The notes: generated from the sequence alone by a model not told the origin. A stretch of DNA of 64,000 nt from Phlebiopsis flavidoalba (GCA_035772785.1 JAOCPU010000016.1:1-64000), one strand, 5' to 3'; numbered from the stretch's first letter, positions 1-11,308 are shown. Program-made: numbers and translations.

Positions 1-309
1 GTTGACCTTCAGCGAGCGATACCGGTTTATATTGAGTTGTTACAGGTTTGAATGTGACTACGAATCCTCAGTCACACAAAGTCCGTCATGCTTGGACTCC
101 GAGCCAAGGGCAGAACGTGGCGTGGATAGCGAGGCATTTTTTGACCTGCCCACTAACCCGTGATCTATCTCCCCCCGCTGCGTGGATGAGCCAGTACTAA
201 ACTGTCGCTGTAACCATGCTATATCGTCTTTTTTCTTGAATTATTCTGGTCTTTAATCGCGTTGTAATCTTATTCGCCATGGCTGCTGCAGTTTCGTCCT
301 GCATTCCTC

Positions 310-887
310 CTAAGGATCCCCTAGGTACTCCCTTTGCATATCTCTTAGATTGTTGCTGAGTCGATTGACCTCCTCCTGTAACGACTCGTGCTGTTCACTG
401 CTTTGTCTCCTGCGCTTCATTTCTCCAGGGATTTTGATTTTGTTACAATAACTCTGGTCTATTTCCGTAATGTAGGCCCTAAACAAGCCCCAAAGGTTGG
501 AAATCTGGTGCGCCAACTCATTGTACTGATGCCTGAAGGAGGTTCTTTTGTTTTCTCCCCAGGCACTGGGCCATTGGGTGTAGTTTTCCATGACCTGCAG
601 CGCGACATGCACCCCGGTGTCTGGCAGTGTAGGCCATACAAACTCGGGTAGCGTAAATCCTACATCAGGGGTAGGTGCCCTGGCCCTGGTAGGTGCAGCA
701 GGGTTGTAGCCGCCCTGGTAGAGACAGCTGAGGTGTTAGCCCTACGCTGACTCGGACCAGCGGGTGTTGCGTTGAGTTCCACGTTGCTGGGGTTCAGACA
801 TTGTTTCTGTGTCGTTGGATCAGTCTTAGAATGAAACTGTTGTAACGGTATTTTTTCGAAAATTGAATAATTTGCAGCCTTTGCCAT
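310..887 (-). CDS. Hypothetical protein with C-terminal coiled coil, frame-broken
   Basis: Two overlapping minus-strand reading frames join into one plausible protein. The first starts with Met at 887 (MAKAANYSIFEK...) and holds a Thr/Ser/Ala/Pro-rich linker. The reading then moves to another frame near 660-720 and ends at a stop at 310-312. The C-terminal part is hydrophilic and charged (QSSEQHESLQEEVNRLSN), which suggests a coiled coil. No signal peptide, membrane segment or known domain is visible. The downstream frame is coherent upstream of its first Met (DVGFTLPEFVWPTLPDTG), which is why I join the two. It could be a small nuclear or cytosolic protein, or a fragment of a mobile-element gene. 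I do not recognise the family. Confidence 0.4.
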
Positions 888-938
888 GTGCCAAAAAGAA
901 CGTTTGACATTTGTTATATATCGAAAGATAAAGTAAGA

Positions 939-1822
939 CTATTTAGGTACTACGAAGTCGGATATGGTAATCCGCTTCTGTAATAACTCCTTGGCTATGT
1001 CTACTTTTCTACGATTAAAGTCTCTAAAATCGACATTTTTTAATCGCTTTACAAGCGCCTCGTAAATCTCTCCATGGGTTTACTTTTCTTCCACTGGTGC
1101 CCGACTACGTCTATATGTATTTCTATGTCCTGTAGTCGTTCAAACCAGTCCCATAGTTTCCCATAATCTTCCTCTGCTATACAACCCTTCGCTTCATCAG
1201 TGTCTAACCAGACAAAGACCGGTGTGAGCCGATCATTGACTGGCTTGAGTACGTTCTTGAACTCGCGAATGCGGTCCTGACGAAAACTTCTTTTTGAAGT
1301 CGAGGGCGGGAAGGGCCGGGTATTCTTGCGCCATTTCCTTCTCGAATTCCCCAAGCCTTTCGGACAAGGGGCACGAGTCAGTCAGACGGTCGGCGAGGGG
1401 TGTTGGGTTGGAGAGTCGCTCCTGGAGGCGGCGCTGATGCATTACTATTCTGCTGTCAATCGCTTTCTCAATCAGGTGGGCGATTGTGCGTTCGAGTGAG
1501 TCGGGGTGAGCCGGTTTGGTGTGTACCACAACCTTCTTCGGCTTCAGAAGTGGACGCCGTTTGCAGACGTCTTTGAACTTCTCCCGAGTCTCCTTCGAAA
1601 TGTCGATGCGCTCAATCAAGCCGATAGGCTCGTGGTATGGAGGGAATTCTGCCTTGAGGTTGTCAGGAGGTACCGTGGGGCGATGGTGAGATGGTGGGAG
1701 TAGTGTAGTGGCCGCGTAAATCTGTAGACTATACGAATCAGCGCAATCGAGTAATCACGCTTACCTAACAACCCGCGCGAGGGACAAAACACTCTCAAGT
1801 GAGGTGGACCGAGCGCCAACAA
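939..1822 (-). CDS. Hypothetical protein, possible mitochondrial presequence, frame-broken
   Basis: Three minus-strand frames line up as one gene. A short first exon (MLALGPPHLRVFCPSRGLL) is followed by an intron-like GTAAGC...CTACAG at about 1730-1775. Next comes a frame reading VPPDNLKAEFPPYHEPIGL and IERIDISKETREKFKDVC, then a charged region rich in Arg, Leu and Glu. After a shift near 1300 the reading continues as RIREFKNVLKPVNDRLTPVF and WLDTDEAKGCIAEEDYGKLW. After another shift near 1070 it runs to a stop at 939-941. The Arg-rich start fits a mitochondrial targeting peptide, but that is inference. The shifts occur at short indels. The family is not recognised; the soluble, helical, charged sequence gives no catalytic motif. 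Confidence 0.5.
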
Positions 1823-2683
1823 CCAGAGAGAGACGGGAGGCGAGACGCGGACGAACGTAACGAGAAAACGTGTAATATCGAGGTGGGGAAAAACCCGAAG
1901 GTTGGTTACATGCGCGTGCGCAACTTATGTAGGAAACAGCCGCCCGCTACCGTGCTCTCGGTCGGGGGGGTCCCTGTCATCGACATACAGACATAGAAGA
2001 AGAAAGGAAGAGGTGGAGTAAGGAAAGGGGAAAAGAATGGGTTCTAGGCCGCGGAAGGCGCACCGCGTCCGAAAAGGGGAATCCGGCGCGACAGACGAGG
2101 TCGGCGCCCATAGCGACCTATTTACGTGCGCGGACCGACCCCGAAGAACGCGGGCCGTCACCTCTCGCTGTCAGCGGCCGGGTCCTCTGGTCGGCGGCGA
2201 GTCTCCGTTGGCCCTTGGCCCGAGAAGCTGAAAAATAATATAATAAAAAACCCCTCTTGTGCGCCCAAAGACCTATCCTCCAGCGCGCGCTGCGCGCGCG
2301 AACGTAGTACGCAGTCTTGCGGCGCGTTTCGAGTCGACTGGAGAACGGGGGAACGGGGAGCGGATGCGCTCGATGGCGAGCGGGAAGCCGACGCGAACGG
2401 CGCGTGCACAGCGGCGTGACGTCATGGCGAGACCGTTGTTGACGGGCGGCGAGCTCTGTGGTCGGGTATGGCGTCATCGCACTCGCGCGCGATGCGCGCA
2501 TCGACGCGTCGCGGGTTCGAGTCTGAGAGCAGCCATTTGGTGCGATTTTACGTGTCAGGCATTTCTCCCCTCCACAGTGGCGCGCGAAGACGGTGTTCTT
2601 CGTGATGGCTTTAGGCATGGCTGGCTGGCAAGGCAAAAAGTCAGAACTTAGTTCCTTTAACAGAGAACCAGTGTGACAGAAGA
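1823..2683. other. GC-rich stretch without a convincing gene
   Basis: Overlapping frames are open on both strands (for example 2118-2636 minus and 2259-2651 plus). Their composition is dominated by Arg, Ala, Ser and Pro, as expected from chance frames in GC-rich DNA. There is a CG-alternating patch around 2284-2300. A GGTTCGAGTCT motif at 2514-2524 resembles a tRNA B box but sits in no good cloverleaf. The stretch may contain the promoter of the minus-strand gene ending at 939. Confidence 0.4.
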
Positions 2684-2709
2684 ATGGTCCAGACTACACG
2701 GCTTTACGC

Positions 2710-3096
2710 ATGCGCAGCTGTGTCCAAAGGTCGGTCCATCGTATGTCATACTTTCGTGTCGACGACGGCCTGGTTTCTCTCACCAGGTCCGGAGGTACAA
2801 GGCATAATGCCAGGCAGATCTTGCACACGCTTCCGGGCGTGGCACAAATGCTACAAGTCAACGTTGCGCAAGGCAACGTCAACAGGTCCCGCTTAGCGCA
2901 AAACGGCCCGCGCATGGAGAACAGAGTCGACCTGGCTATCAATACACTACTCAAAGGAGTCGCACCCGGGCTTTACGGTGCTCATGTCTCAGATCCCCCA
3001 GAACCCATGGAAAAATATGACATCGCGACGAAACGACCTGTGAACCATGCCCTCGTCGCCGAAGCAAACGACGAGGGCAGTAAACCAAAAGCTTAA
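2710..3096 (+). CDS. Hypothetical 128-codon open reading frame ending at the LTR boundary
   Basis: A continuous frame runs from Met at 2710 to a stop at 3094-3096. The second half has ordinary protein composition, for example GVAQMLQVNVAQGNVNRSRL and RVDLAINTLLKGVAPGLYG. It lacks the Arg/Ala/Pro bias of nearby chance frames. The first 25 codons may be upstream or intronic sequence. The stop lies only five bases from the start of an inserted LTR at 3102, so the ORF may be the surviving exon of a longer gene cut by that insertion. No domain, signal or membrane segment is recognised. Confidence 0.35.
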   Translation: MRSCVQRSVHRMSYFRVDDGLVSLTRSGGTRHNARQILHTLPGVAQMLQVNVAQGNVNRSRLAQNGPRMENRVDLAINTLLKGVAPGLYGAHVSDPPEPMEKYDIATKRPVNHALVAEANDEGSKPKA

Positions 3097-3101
3097 CAAA
3101 C

Positions 3102-3657
3102 TATCACAAAACCCTTACTCACCTGTGTGTGTTGCTTAAGGGGAGAAGTGTATAACACACTAAGTAGAGCGAGAGTGACGAAGATATGAGAGAATCTTAA
3201 CGATGTTGTTAAGCTTGGGGCTTAAGGCCACAAGCGTACCTCTTTATATACATATGAGCCAGTCTCTAACGATGTCATTGATGAGCTGGCAGTGTGAGTC
3301 ATACATGTCGAAGAGTGCCAGCTCAGCGACAGCTAACCAGAGTGACCTGCTGGCGATGTCTATTCTACAGCCTGCCCGAGGTAACTATGACGGATCCTTA
3401 ACTCAGGTCCGTACTCCATCCTTCTACCTTAGTCCATGATATCATACTATCTACCTCAGTCCATAGACCTCGTTCTAGTCCCTACCTAGACCTAAGTACA
3501 TGTGATGCATCCATTACCCATCCAGACCCTTGGTTGATGCGAACGTTGTGGCGCGAGCTTTGTGGCGCGGGAACGCGCTTAAGTGAGCGCTTGAGACTTG
3601 GTGTCGAATATGAACGAAAATGAAAAGAAATTGACTAATAGGGCATAATCTGTGATA
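3102..3657 (-). mobile_element. Solo LTR, family D, copy 1 (reverse orientation)
   Basis: This is the reverse complement of the repeat at 7292-7845. It begins TATCACAAAA and ends GGGCATAATCTGTGATA, the mirror image of TGTCACAGATTATGCCC...TTTTGTGATA. Both strands carry the internal segment with GATGTC, CTGGCAG and GAGCTGGCA landmarks. No internal retrotransposon coding region lies beside it, so it is a solo LTR. The five-base flanks (CAAAC and GACAG) do not match, which suggests loss of the target duplication, recombination or local rearrangement. It marks the left edge of the AT-rich compartment. Confidence 0.85.
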
Positions 3658-3689
3658 GACAGTGTTCTCGCTATGCATGTGAAAACCAG

Positions 3690-4965
3690 TCCACAACGCA
3701 AACAAAAAAGTGATGGCCTGCGCCATTTGTCAAAGGTAAGTCGTTTACATCTCCACCAAAAATCTCTCACTGTCAACGGGATCTGCATGCAAGTTCATAC
3801 CAAAGTATGTTGGGCCTTACCCACATATTTGAAGACTTTAAGAATGAATCATTTAAAATAGATTTGCCATGTGAGCTCAAATAGCGCAGGATATGAACTG
3901 GAAATGCTCGCTGGAGTTGAGAGCATACGTCGCTATTGCAAGGATTGGCAATTGTTATCCCAGCTATGGATTGGCTTGACAAGAAGCTCACCACAGAGCC
4001 TTTTAGCAACAAGCACCACTTTGCAATCTGTGAGGCTGCCAATATGGCCAAAAACATTCTGAACAAGTACTACTCCAAAACTGACTAGTCCAATCTCTAT
4101 TGTATTGCCATAGGTATGTGCCAATGTTTTGATTTTGATGCTGCAACTCTTAATTAACTCTGACTGCATCTCTATAGTGATGCATCCTGCATACAAGCTG
4201 CAGTAGTTTCCATCATGCCAGATAGAAAAAAAGATTGGATCAAAGAAGCTGAGCATCTTGTTTGAGGCATGTGGATGAAGTATAAGACAGGGTATGACAA
4301 GGAGATTAAGTCCACTAAGAAGTGCACATTTTCCATATCACAGCCACATGTGCACAGCGAGACAGCTGTGTTGTTCTTGGTGAGTGGCTAACACATTGTG
4401 GTAATGCTTTGGTACTAATCAGTGGAAATATTAGATGTCTTCAAATATCTTCAAGTCACTTGCGTTTGCAGCTCTTGAACCAGTCACTGAGAGTGACGGA
4501 TTTGACTTGTATCTGTTGTTGCCACTGGAGCATGTTGAAGATCCACTCAAGTATTGGTATAAGCAAATGGATCGTTGCCCCCACCACTCGCTTGCATAGA
4601 TCAAGATTATTTATCTATCTCTGATACGTTTCTGTTCTACTTATGCAAACTCAGCAGCGCTGACACATATATTGATTAGCGACTTTTGTACATGTCAAGT
4701 GTATGTTCAGCTATATGGTCGGCTGATCCTTTTTATACGTTCCAAGCCATTTATCTGCTAGGCAACCTGTGCCATTATATGCATTGGTGCCTGGAGTGAA
4801 CTCGGTCTTATCAAGGATGAAGATGTGCTTGCTGCTGCACGCTTCCCAGAAGTTGACAAGAATAATGCTGACATCATTGCAAACAATGGGTGGGATATTC
4901 TCAACCTTCTTGATAATGGAGATTCAACTTTGACGCAACCAAAGTTTGTTTTTTCATTGATGTAA
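3690..4965 (+). pseudogene. hAT-family transposase remnant
   Basis: Spliced fragments resemble the C-terminal half of a hAT transposase. At 3957-4087 the plus strand reads PAMDWLDKKLTTEPFSNKHH then AANMAKNILNKYYSKTD. A fragment near 4180-4310 contains VMHPAYKL and DWIKEAEHLV. At 4530-4600 it reads DPLKYWYKQMDRCPHHSLA, the start of the hAT dimerisation region, followed by GRLIL near 4715. The tail at 4784-4965 reads IGAWSELGLIKDEDVLAAA and ends at a TAA. In-frame stops and indels interrupt it. hAT enzymes mobilise DNA transposons by cut-and-paste; this copy cannot be functional. The N-terminal BED finger and the first catalytic residues were not found. Confidence 0.75.
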
Positions 4966-5163
4966 TATTGGTGTAATATATTGATATATCAGTTTTCATA
5001 TATAATATCTATGAATACCTGCCAACTCATGCTTGACCTATCAATCCACCAATATCTATAGATATTATCTTCACTTAACAGCACCTATATCTATGACCCA
5101 TGACCCATAACCCATCATGGGTATAGATATGGGTAGTCTGGACCACACCTATGGGATCACCTA

Positions 5164-6035
5164 CAGTGACTGATAAAAATATGACACACTTGGATATTGA
5201 GCATCTAAAGAATATGTTTGTAAAATATTTAGATGAGCAAACTACAGAGAAACATTTTTGTGGAGTACTAAGATAATGAACATTATTTTCGGAATTTACA
5301 TATATACCATATATGGCAGCTATGATGGTATAATAAACAGATACATTAAAAATTGCACTAATGGAAGATTTCTTTATTATACAACCAAATGAAAAGATAT
5401 GCATTTAAACACACTATTGAGAAAATATTTTTAATTCATGAGTAACTATATAAAAAAGCATGCATAATGTGTATTTGATATTATTATTGAATAAGTATTG
5501 ATTCTTTTTGTCACAGCTATGTGTAAAATACTATTTGATTTATATTGGCTGTAATAGAGTATGTGGTGATATCTCATTTTTGTCAGCTATAGAGAATGAA
5601 ACACTGAATGTGTGAAAAGGAAAGACAGGTATATTGCTGTAAAGCATGGCAAGTTACAAATAAAATCTCATTTTAACCTTGCTTGCTCTAAATTGTTGTG
5701 GCTCTAATGTATAGTTAGCTATGGTAAGCTGTGATGCATTATATATACAGTATAAAGATAGTATCAAGATATTTTTTAATAAAAATTTCAAATGCAAACC
5801 ATTTTTATTACTATACAATAAAAGAATCCTTGATAAAAGCAAATTTAGTGCATTTGCTCATTATCCAATAGCTATTACTACTTATGGTATATGTGTATAT
5901 ATCAAAAATAGCTCTTTATGCTTTTTCTATACAATTCTCGTTATAGTTTTGCAACAGCTCTTCTTATGGATATCTTATTTAAAAATTCTTTGAGTGCTCA
6001 ATATCTAAATGTGTCACACTTTTTGTCAGTCACTG
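5164..6035 (+). mobile_element. Family A TIR element, copy 1
   Basis: A 872-bp non-autonomous element. It starts CAGTGACTGATAAAAATATG at 5164 and ends with the inverted partner TTTTTGTCAGTCACTG at 6035. TA dinucleotides flank both sides (5162-5163 and 6036-6037), the target duplication typical of Tc1/mariner-type insertion. The inverted similarity continues inward through ACACTTGGATATTGAGCA. No transposase is encoded. The AT-rich interior matches six other copies in this window. Confidence 0.9.
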
Positions 6036-6742
6036 TAGCAGATATATATGTCTGAGGAGGTTGTCAAGACTAAGGCTACAAAATACAAGGTTATAAATGA
6101 AATTATTGTTATTAATATCAGTATTTCCCACAAAAAGGCAGAAACAACTGGTCAAAAGCTCATAAACATAGGTTATTTCATTGTTTCAATTTAAGCTATG
6201 CCTAAGTTATAAACTCTATATAAAACCTGACCAAGAGATGAGAAGTATAGTGGTTACGAGGAATTACTTTCCAACATCTCTACTACTTCTTAAAAATACA
6301 TTCTAGTCACTTTTATATAAGCTAGGTTTTTTTTTGGGATTGGAGTTGCTTTATATTGTGTAAGCTCAAGCTTTGAAGTGACATTGCTAGCACTTGATTG
6401 ACAGGCCCCTTTTATATACCAGCTATTTGAAAAGTATGCAAAAACCAGTGATACAAAGATTCATAAATTAGTGCTCATCTTGGTTGTATCTCACTATTAA
6501 TAGGAGGCACATAAAGATTGGAAGAGAGAGCAGAAAGAGAGAGAGAGAGAAGAGAGAAAGCTCTAAAAGCTAAATAATTGGCTAAATAGGCATTTCAATA
6601 CCTAACTAATCTTGAGAGCTCAAATATGACTCTAATCTATTAACTGCTTTTTACGTCGGTACTAGTAGTAATTATTGTACAAGGCTTATCACTTCTTAGT
6701 AAAAATAGCTAGAGTCCGTTCTCTGGCAGATTATCTAGCATA
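6036..6742. other. AT-rich spacer with a GA microsatellite
   Basis: No coding sequence is recognised. A purine (GA)n tract lies at about 6520-6560. The rest is decayed repeat-like sequence leading to the solo LTR at 6743. Confidence 0.6.
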
Positions 6743-7268
6743 TGTCGCAGAGACAATGGCTCGACGTAGTCACGAGGCAAAGTACAAAAGGAAACGTAAA
6801 CCTAATGAACTCTCGATATCGGCAGGCAGCGAGGGCCCGTGCACAACAAGTCCTAGTCGGGAGGTCGGACGTTATTAGCGGCACGCGGGTCAAGCTGAGT
6901 CCAATAACCAAGTCAATATTTCATGTGTGTATGTACAGGCATTGGAGGCTTACCTAAGTCCAATGACCAAGAGGGTCAAGATGAGAACTTAGGCAGCGGT
7001 AGACTACGCTTAAATACTTGTTCACCGGACACGATTACTAAATCCATGGAAACGGATAGAAACTGACGGAAGGTCTGAGTCCATGCCTGAGTCAGCAACT
7101 GAGTAAGCGTGTCAGTGTATACGACTAAGCGGAGTTGGACTCCGAGGAATCATCTATGGTGACTAAATGCTGTGCCTTTGGACTGAAGGGGCTGCTCCGG
7201 GTCGTGCAGAGTGTTGCACTAAGTTGAAAAAATTGGTGGGCGGCATCTGCGCATGCTGCGACAGCATA
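6738..7268 (+). mobile_element. Solo LTR, family C, copy 1, with target duplication
   Basis: The LTR spans 6743-7263 (521 bp). It begins TGTCGCAGAG and ends CATGCTGCGACA, so the ends form the inverted repeat TGTCGCAG/CTGCGACA with TG...CA termini. A perfect five-base duplication GCATA flanks it (6738-6742 and 7264-7268). No internal retrotransposon region is present. This copy keeps many CpG sites that are TpG or CpA in copies 2 and 3, so it is probably the youngest or least mutated. Confidence 0.88.
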
Positions 7269-7286
7269 TAAGATAACTGTTTACAA

Positions 7287-7850
7287 GATCTTGTCACAGA
7301 TTATGCCCTAATAGTCAATTTCCTTTCATTTTCATTCATATTCAATACCAAGTCTCAAGCGCTCACTAAGCGCGTTCCTACACCACAAAGCTTAGGCTAC
7401 AATGTTTCGCATCAGCCAAGAGTCTGGATGGGTAATGGATGCATCACATGTACTTAGGTCTAGGTAGGAACTAGAACAAGGTCTATGGACTGAGGTAGAT
7501 AGTATAATATCATGGACTGAGTAGTAAAAGGATGGAGTACGGACCTGAGTTAAGGATCCGTCATAGTTACCTCGGGCAGGCTGTAGAATAGACATCGCCA
7601 GCAGGTCACTCTGGTTAGCTGTCGCTGAGCTGGCACTCTTCGACATGTATGACTTACACTGCCAGCTCATCAATGACATTGTTAGAGACTGGCTCACATG
7701 TATATAAAAAGATACACTTGTGGCCTTAAGCCCCAAGCTTAACAACATCGTTAAGATTCTCTCAATATCTTCGTTACTCGCACTCAACTTAGTGTTTTAC
7801 ACTCTCCCCTTCAGCAACACACAGGTGAGTAAGGGTTTTGTGATAGATCT
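7287..7850 (+). mobile_element. Solo LTR, family D, copy 2, with target duplication
   Basis: The LTR spans 7292-7845 (554 bp), beginning TGTCACAGATTATGCCC and ending TTTTGTGATA. The canonical end is TGTGACA as in the copy at 36411; here it carries a C-to-T change. A five-base duplication GATCT flanks it at 7287-7291 and 7846-7850. It lies 28 bases from the family C solo LTR and is inverted relative to the copy at 3102. Open frames inside it (for example 7392-7787) are chance frames shared between LTR copies. Confidence 0.88.
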
Positions 7851-9324
7851 CACAAATACTATGCCTAGTTCTACTATCTTCAGCTCTCAGCAAACCACTG
7901 CCATGCTATCTCATGCTATTATTGAATAATATAAAATAAAGATAATTAAGAATAAGAAAAGTAAATTATATTAAATTATAAAAACAAAATAATGCTCAGA
8001 CAAAGACTCTATATAATATTTGTAACTTGTACTGTTAATAATAAATATTAGTCTATAGTGAACAAAATGTATAATAGCCATTACATAATATAATACAGAG
8101 AGAGTAGATAAAGAAAATGCTTTGTAAGATATAAACAAACAAGAAATTTGTTAAATATTACTAGTATTTCCACAAAGCTTACCAATTTGATAAATAATCA
8201 GGCTTTCATTGGCCAGCTAAAATAGCTACTTCATCTGTTTACCAAGCAGGCCAAATACAAAATAAAGCATTTATGCCATTGGTTGACAAGTAGTTTGAAG
8301 CAAGCACTTGTTGCTAAGACTATAGCCAAATATCTTCAAATAATTGTTATCTCAACAACAATTGTTATAGGGCAAAAGATATAAAAAGAAGCTTGGACGA
8401 ACTCACAATGAGCAAGACTCAGAGCTTAGAAAACTCTTGCATAGAAACGCATAGCATAGTAATTTTGCTACAGATAGCAATTGAGATATTTGCAAGTCAT
8501 AAGTTTTATTGTATATTCCAAGTATGAGATATAATACTCACAAGTTTCCAAAGTAAATTTAAATATATCCCTTCATTAGGCTAGGCAGCTTTGGATACAA
8601 AATCCTTTGAGATAGTATATAAAGTTCATTGTGTTAGCAAAAGTTTTTCTGCAAGAGGCGATAAAAGGGCTGACTTTATCACAACTGAAAGTACTCTATA
8701 AAAGTAAATGTAGAATACATCTAAATGGAGATATTGGCTTCTGCTAGCGGACAAAAATCCATACTACTTGATTTTAAATACAGCTCATCCTAACAAATAT
8801 TGCATACTTATTATAAAAAGGAGTTAAACTCCGTAGATATAACTAACTATGTGATAGACAGAAATAATCAATTGGCAAAGAATTTGGCAAAGAAAAGTTA
8901 TACATTTCTATTTGGAAATAGCATTAGTAAGCAATTATCATATTCACTAATACACAGTATCACTAAGAATTAAGGATTTTCCATATCTGTTCTCATAAAT
9001 AACTGTGATAGCTCAGCGTAGAGGCCTGGTAAGTTACAGCAGAAAATCTACCTTTGGGTCAGGTTTTCACATAAGCATTTTTAGCTCACACAAACCCCAG
9101 TAATCACGAGCTTTTTCTCTCTGGCATAACAATATAGAAAGCAAAAAAAGCCCAGCCATAGTTCCAGAAATTAAGACAGCAAGATCAAAGCAAATATAGT
9201 AGGCTAAGATGGCCTAATGGACAAACATACAAGAGTCACTATCTAAGTGCATGTAAAGCATCAGAGAAATAAACAAATACATAGATATGGCCAAAAGAAT
9301 ATAGTAGCCTTGCTAGTATATTAT
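7851..9324. other. AT-rich spacer, no recognisable gene
   Basis: About 1.5 kb of AT-rich sequence with frequent stops in all frames. I see no known repeat family from this window and no conserved protein fragment in it. Confidence 0.55.
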
Positions 9325-9365
9325 ATCTAGATACAAACAAAAATAATGCAATTGGGCTGTGAGCA

Positions 9366-10648
9366 TATCGTGGAGGCAATTGCTCGATGTGTACACCAGA
9401 CAAAATACAATGGATAAAGTGAAATAAAATGAACTTGATGTCGGCAGGTAGCAGAGGCTGTGCATAACAAGTCTCAGTCAGAGCTAGCGGCACGTAGGTC
9501 GAGCTAAATCCAATAACCAAGTGAATATTTGTATATGTTCTATACAGTGACTGACAAAAATGTGTCACACTTGGATATTGAGCATCCAAAGAATATGTTG
9601 TGAGATACTCATATGCGCAACTACAGAAAAAGCAATTTATTTGTGGGATACTGTAGTACTAAACATTATTTTCGAAATATATCGGTTGGTAGCTATGATG
9701 GTATAATAAACAAATACATTAGAACTAAACTAATGGAAGAACCCTTTATTACACAACCAAGAAAAAGGATATGCACTTTATATACTATTGATAAAATATC
9801 TTGATTTCTGAGTAATTATATGAAAAGCATGCATAATATGTATTGGATATCATTATTGAATGAATATTGATTCTTTCTGTCATAGCTATATGTAAAATAC
9901 TATTTGATTTATATTGGCTTTAATAAGATATGTGGCAATATCTGATTTTTTTTATCAGCTATAGAAAAGAAAACACTAAATGTGTGTGAAAAAATGTAGG
10001 TATACTATTGTAAAGTGTGGCAAGTTACAAATAAAATCCCATTTTTACCTTGCTTGCTCTAAATTGTTTATAACTATAATATGTAACTAATTACAAAAGC
10101 TGTGATGCACTATATATACAGCATAGAAATAGTATCAACGTATTTTTGCTTATTATACAATGGCTATTATTACTTATGGTATATGTGTATAAATCGAAAA
10201 TGGCTCTTTATGCTATTCTATACAATCCTAATTCCAGTTATGCAATAGCTTTCCTTATGGATATCTCATTCAAAATTCTTTGAGTGCTCAATATCTAAAT
10301 GTGACACACTTGTTTGTCAGTCACTGTATATGTATTGGGGCTTACCTAAGTCCAATGACCAAGAGGTTGAGATGAGGACTTAGGCAGTGGTAAACTATGC
10401 TTGTATACTAGTTGATTGGATGATTACTAAGTCTGTAGAAACATATAGAAACAAACAGAAAGTCTGAGTTATGCCTGAGTTAGTGACTGAGTAAGTATGT
10501 CAGCGTATACAACTAAGCGGGGTTGGACTCCGAGAAGTTGTCTATTATGACTACATGCTGTGCCTTTAGACCAAAAGGGCCGCTCTGGGTTATGCAGTGT
10601 ATTATACTAAGTCAAAAAAACTGGTGGGTGTCTGCATACGCTGCGACA
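9366..10648 (+). mobile_element. Solo LTR, family C, copy 2, split by a family A element
   Basis: The LTR begins TATCGTGGAGGCAATTG at 9366 and ends CATACGCTGCGACA at 10648. It is interrupted at 9545-10326 by a family A element. The five-base flanks are GAGCA (9361-9365) and AAGCA (10649-10653), a target duplication with one G-to-A change. Compared with copy 1, many CpG sites are TpG or CpA, including the first bases (TGTCGC to TATCGT). It sits inside family B sequence. Confidence 0.82.
9545..10326 (+). mobile_element. Family A TIR element, copy 2, internally deleted
   Basis: A 782-bp copy bounded by CAGTGACTGACAAAAATGTG and TTTGTCAGTCACTG, with flanking TA (9543-9544 and 10327-10328). Relative to copies 1 and 3 it lacks about 90 bases near 10145-10160, where the sequence jumps from GTATCAACGTATTTTTGCTT directly to the downstream ATTATACAATGGC segment. 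It inserted into a family C LTR. Confidence 0.9.
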
Positions 10649-10821
10649 AAGCATTTGCAAATAATAGCTTACAACTTGTAAAACTTAAAAAGTAACCACA
10701 AGCTATAAATTCTAGATACATAATATGCATATGTAGTATTTTATCAGCTTATCAAATTATCAAATATAGCAAATGCTAGTAAATTCGATTGGATATATAC
10801 TGATTCCTTTCAGTTACAATA

Positions 10822-11308
10822 TGTACAAATGCCTGCCAATTTTTCAACTTAGTGTAATATACTGTATGATCCAAAGCGGGCCCCTTTGGTTTAAAAACAT
10901 AGCATATAGTTCACAATAAATAACTCCTTAGAGTCCAGCCCTACTTAGCCGTATACACTGACATGCTTACTTAGTTGCTGACTGAGATATGTCTCAAAGT
11001 TTCCATTAGGTTCTATATGTGTCCACAAATTTAGTAATTGTTCCGGCAAACTAGTATTTAAGTATCTGCTGCCTAAATTCTCATTTTAACCTCCTGGTTA
11101 GTAAAACTTAGGTAAGCTCCAATATCTATACAGTACATATATAAAATACTGACTTGGTCATTGGACTTAGCTTGATCTGCGTGCCACTAGCTTGTGACTG
11201 AGACCCGTTGTACATAGCCCTTGTTGTCTGCCAATATTGAGTTCATTAGTTTTACATCATTCTTTATACTGTGCCTAGTATGCATATCAAGCGATTGCCT
11301 CCGCAATA
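10822..11308 (-). mobile_element. Solo LTR, family C, copy 3 (reverse, heavily mutated)
   Basis: The reverse complement of the family C LTR, from about 10822 (TGTACAAATGCCTGCC) to about 11308 (GATTGCCTCCGCAATA). Landmarks include the inverted forms of TGTCAGTGTATACGGCTAAG and CCTAAGTCCAATGACCAAG. It differs from copy 1 mostly by transitions, with most CpG sites lost. It interrupts family B sequence. A clear target duplication was not found, so the ends are good to a few bases only. Confidence 0.72.

Noticed and set aside
2453..2530. Possible tRNA with GGTTCGAGTCT and GCTCT/AGAGC ends
   Set aside because: Only five acceptor pairs form, the T stem has two mismatches and there is no convincing D arm or box A.
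7392..7787. 131-codon ORF also seen at 3203-3439
   Set aside because: Both lie inside family D LTRs in opposite orientation; no coding role is supported.
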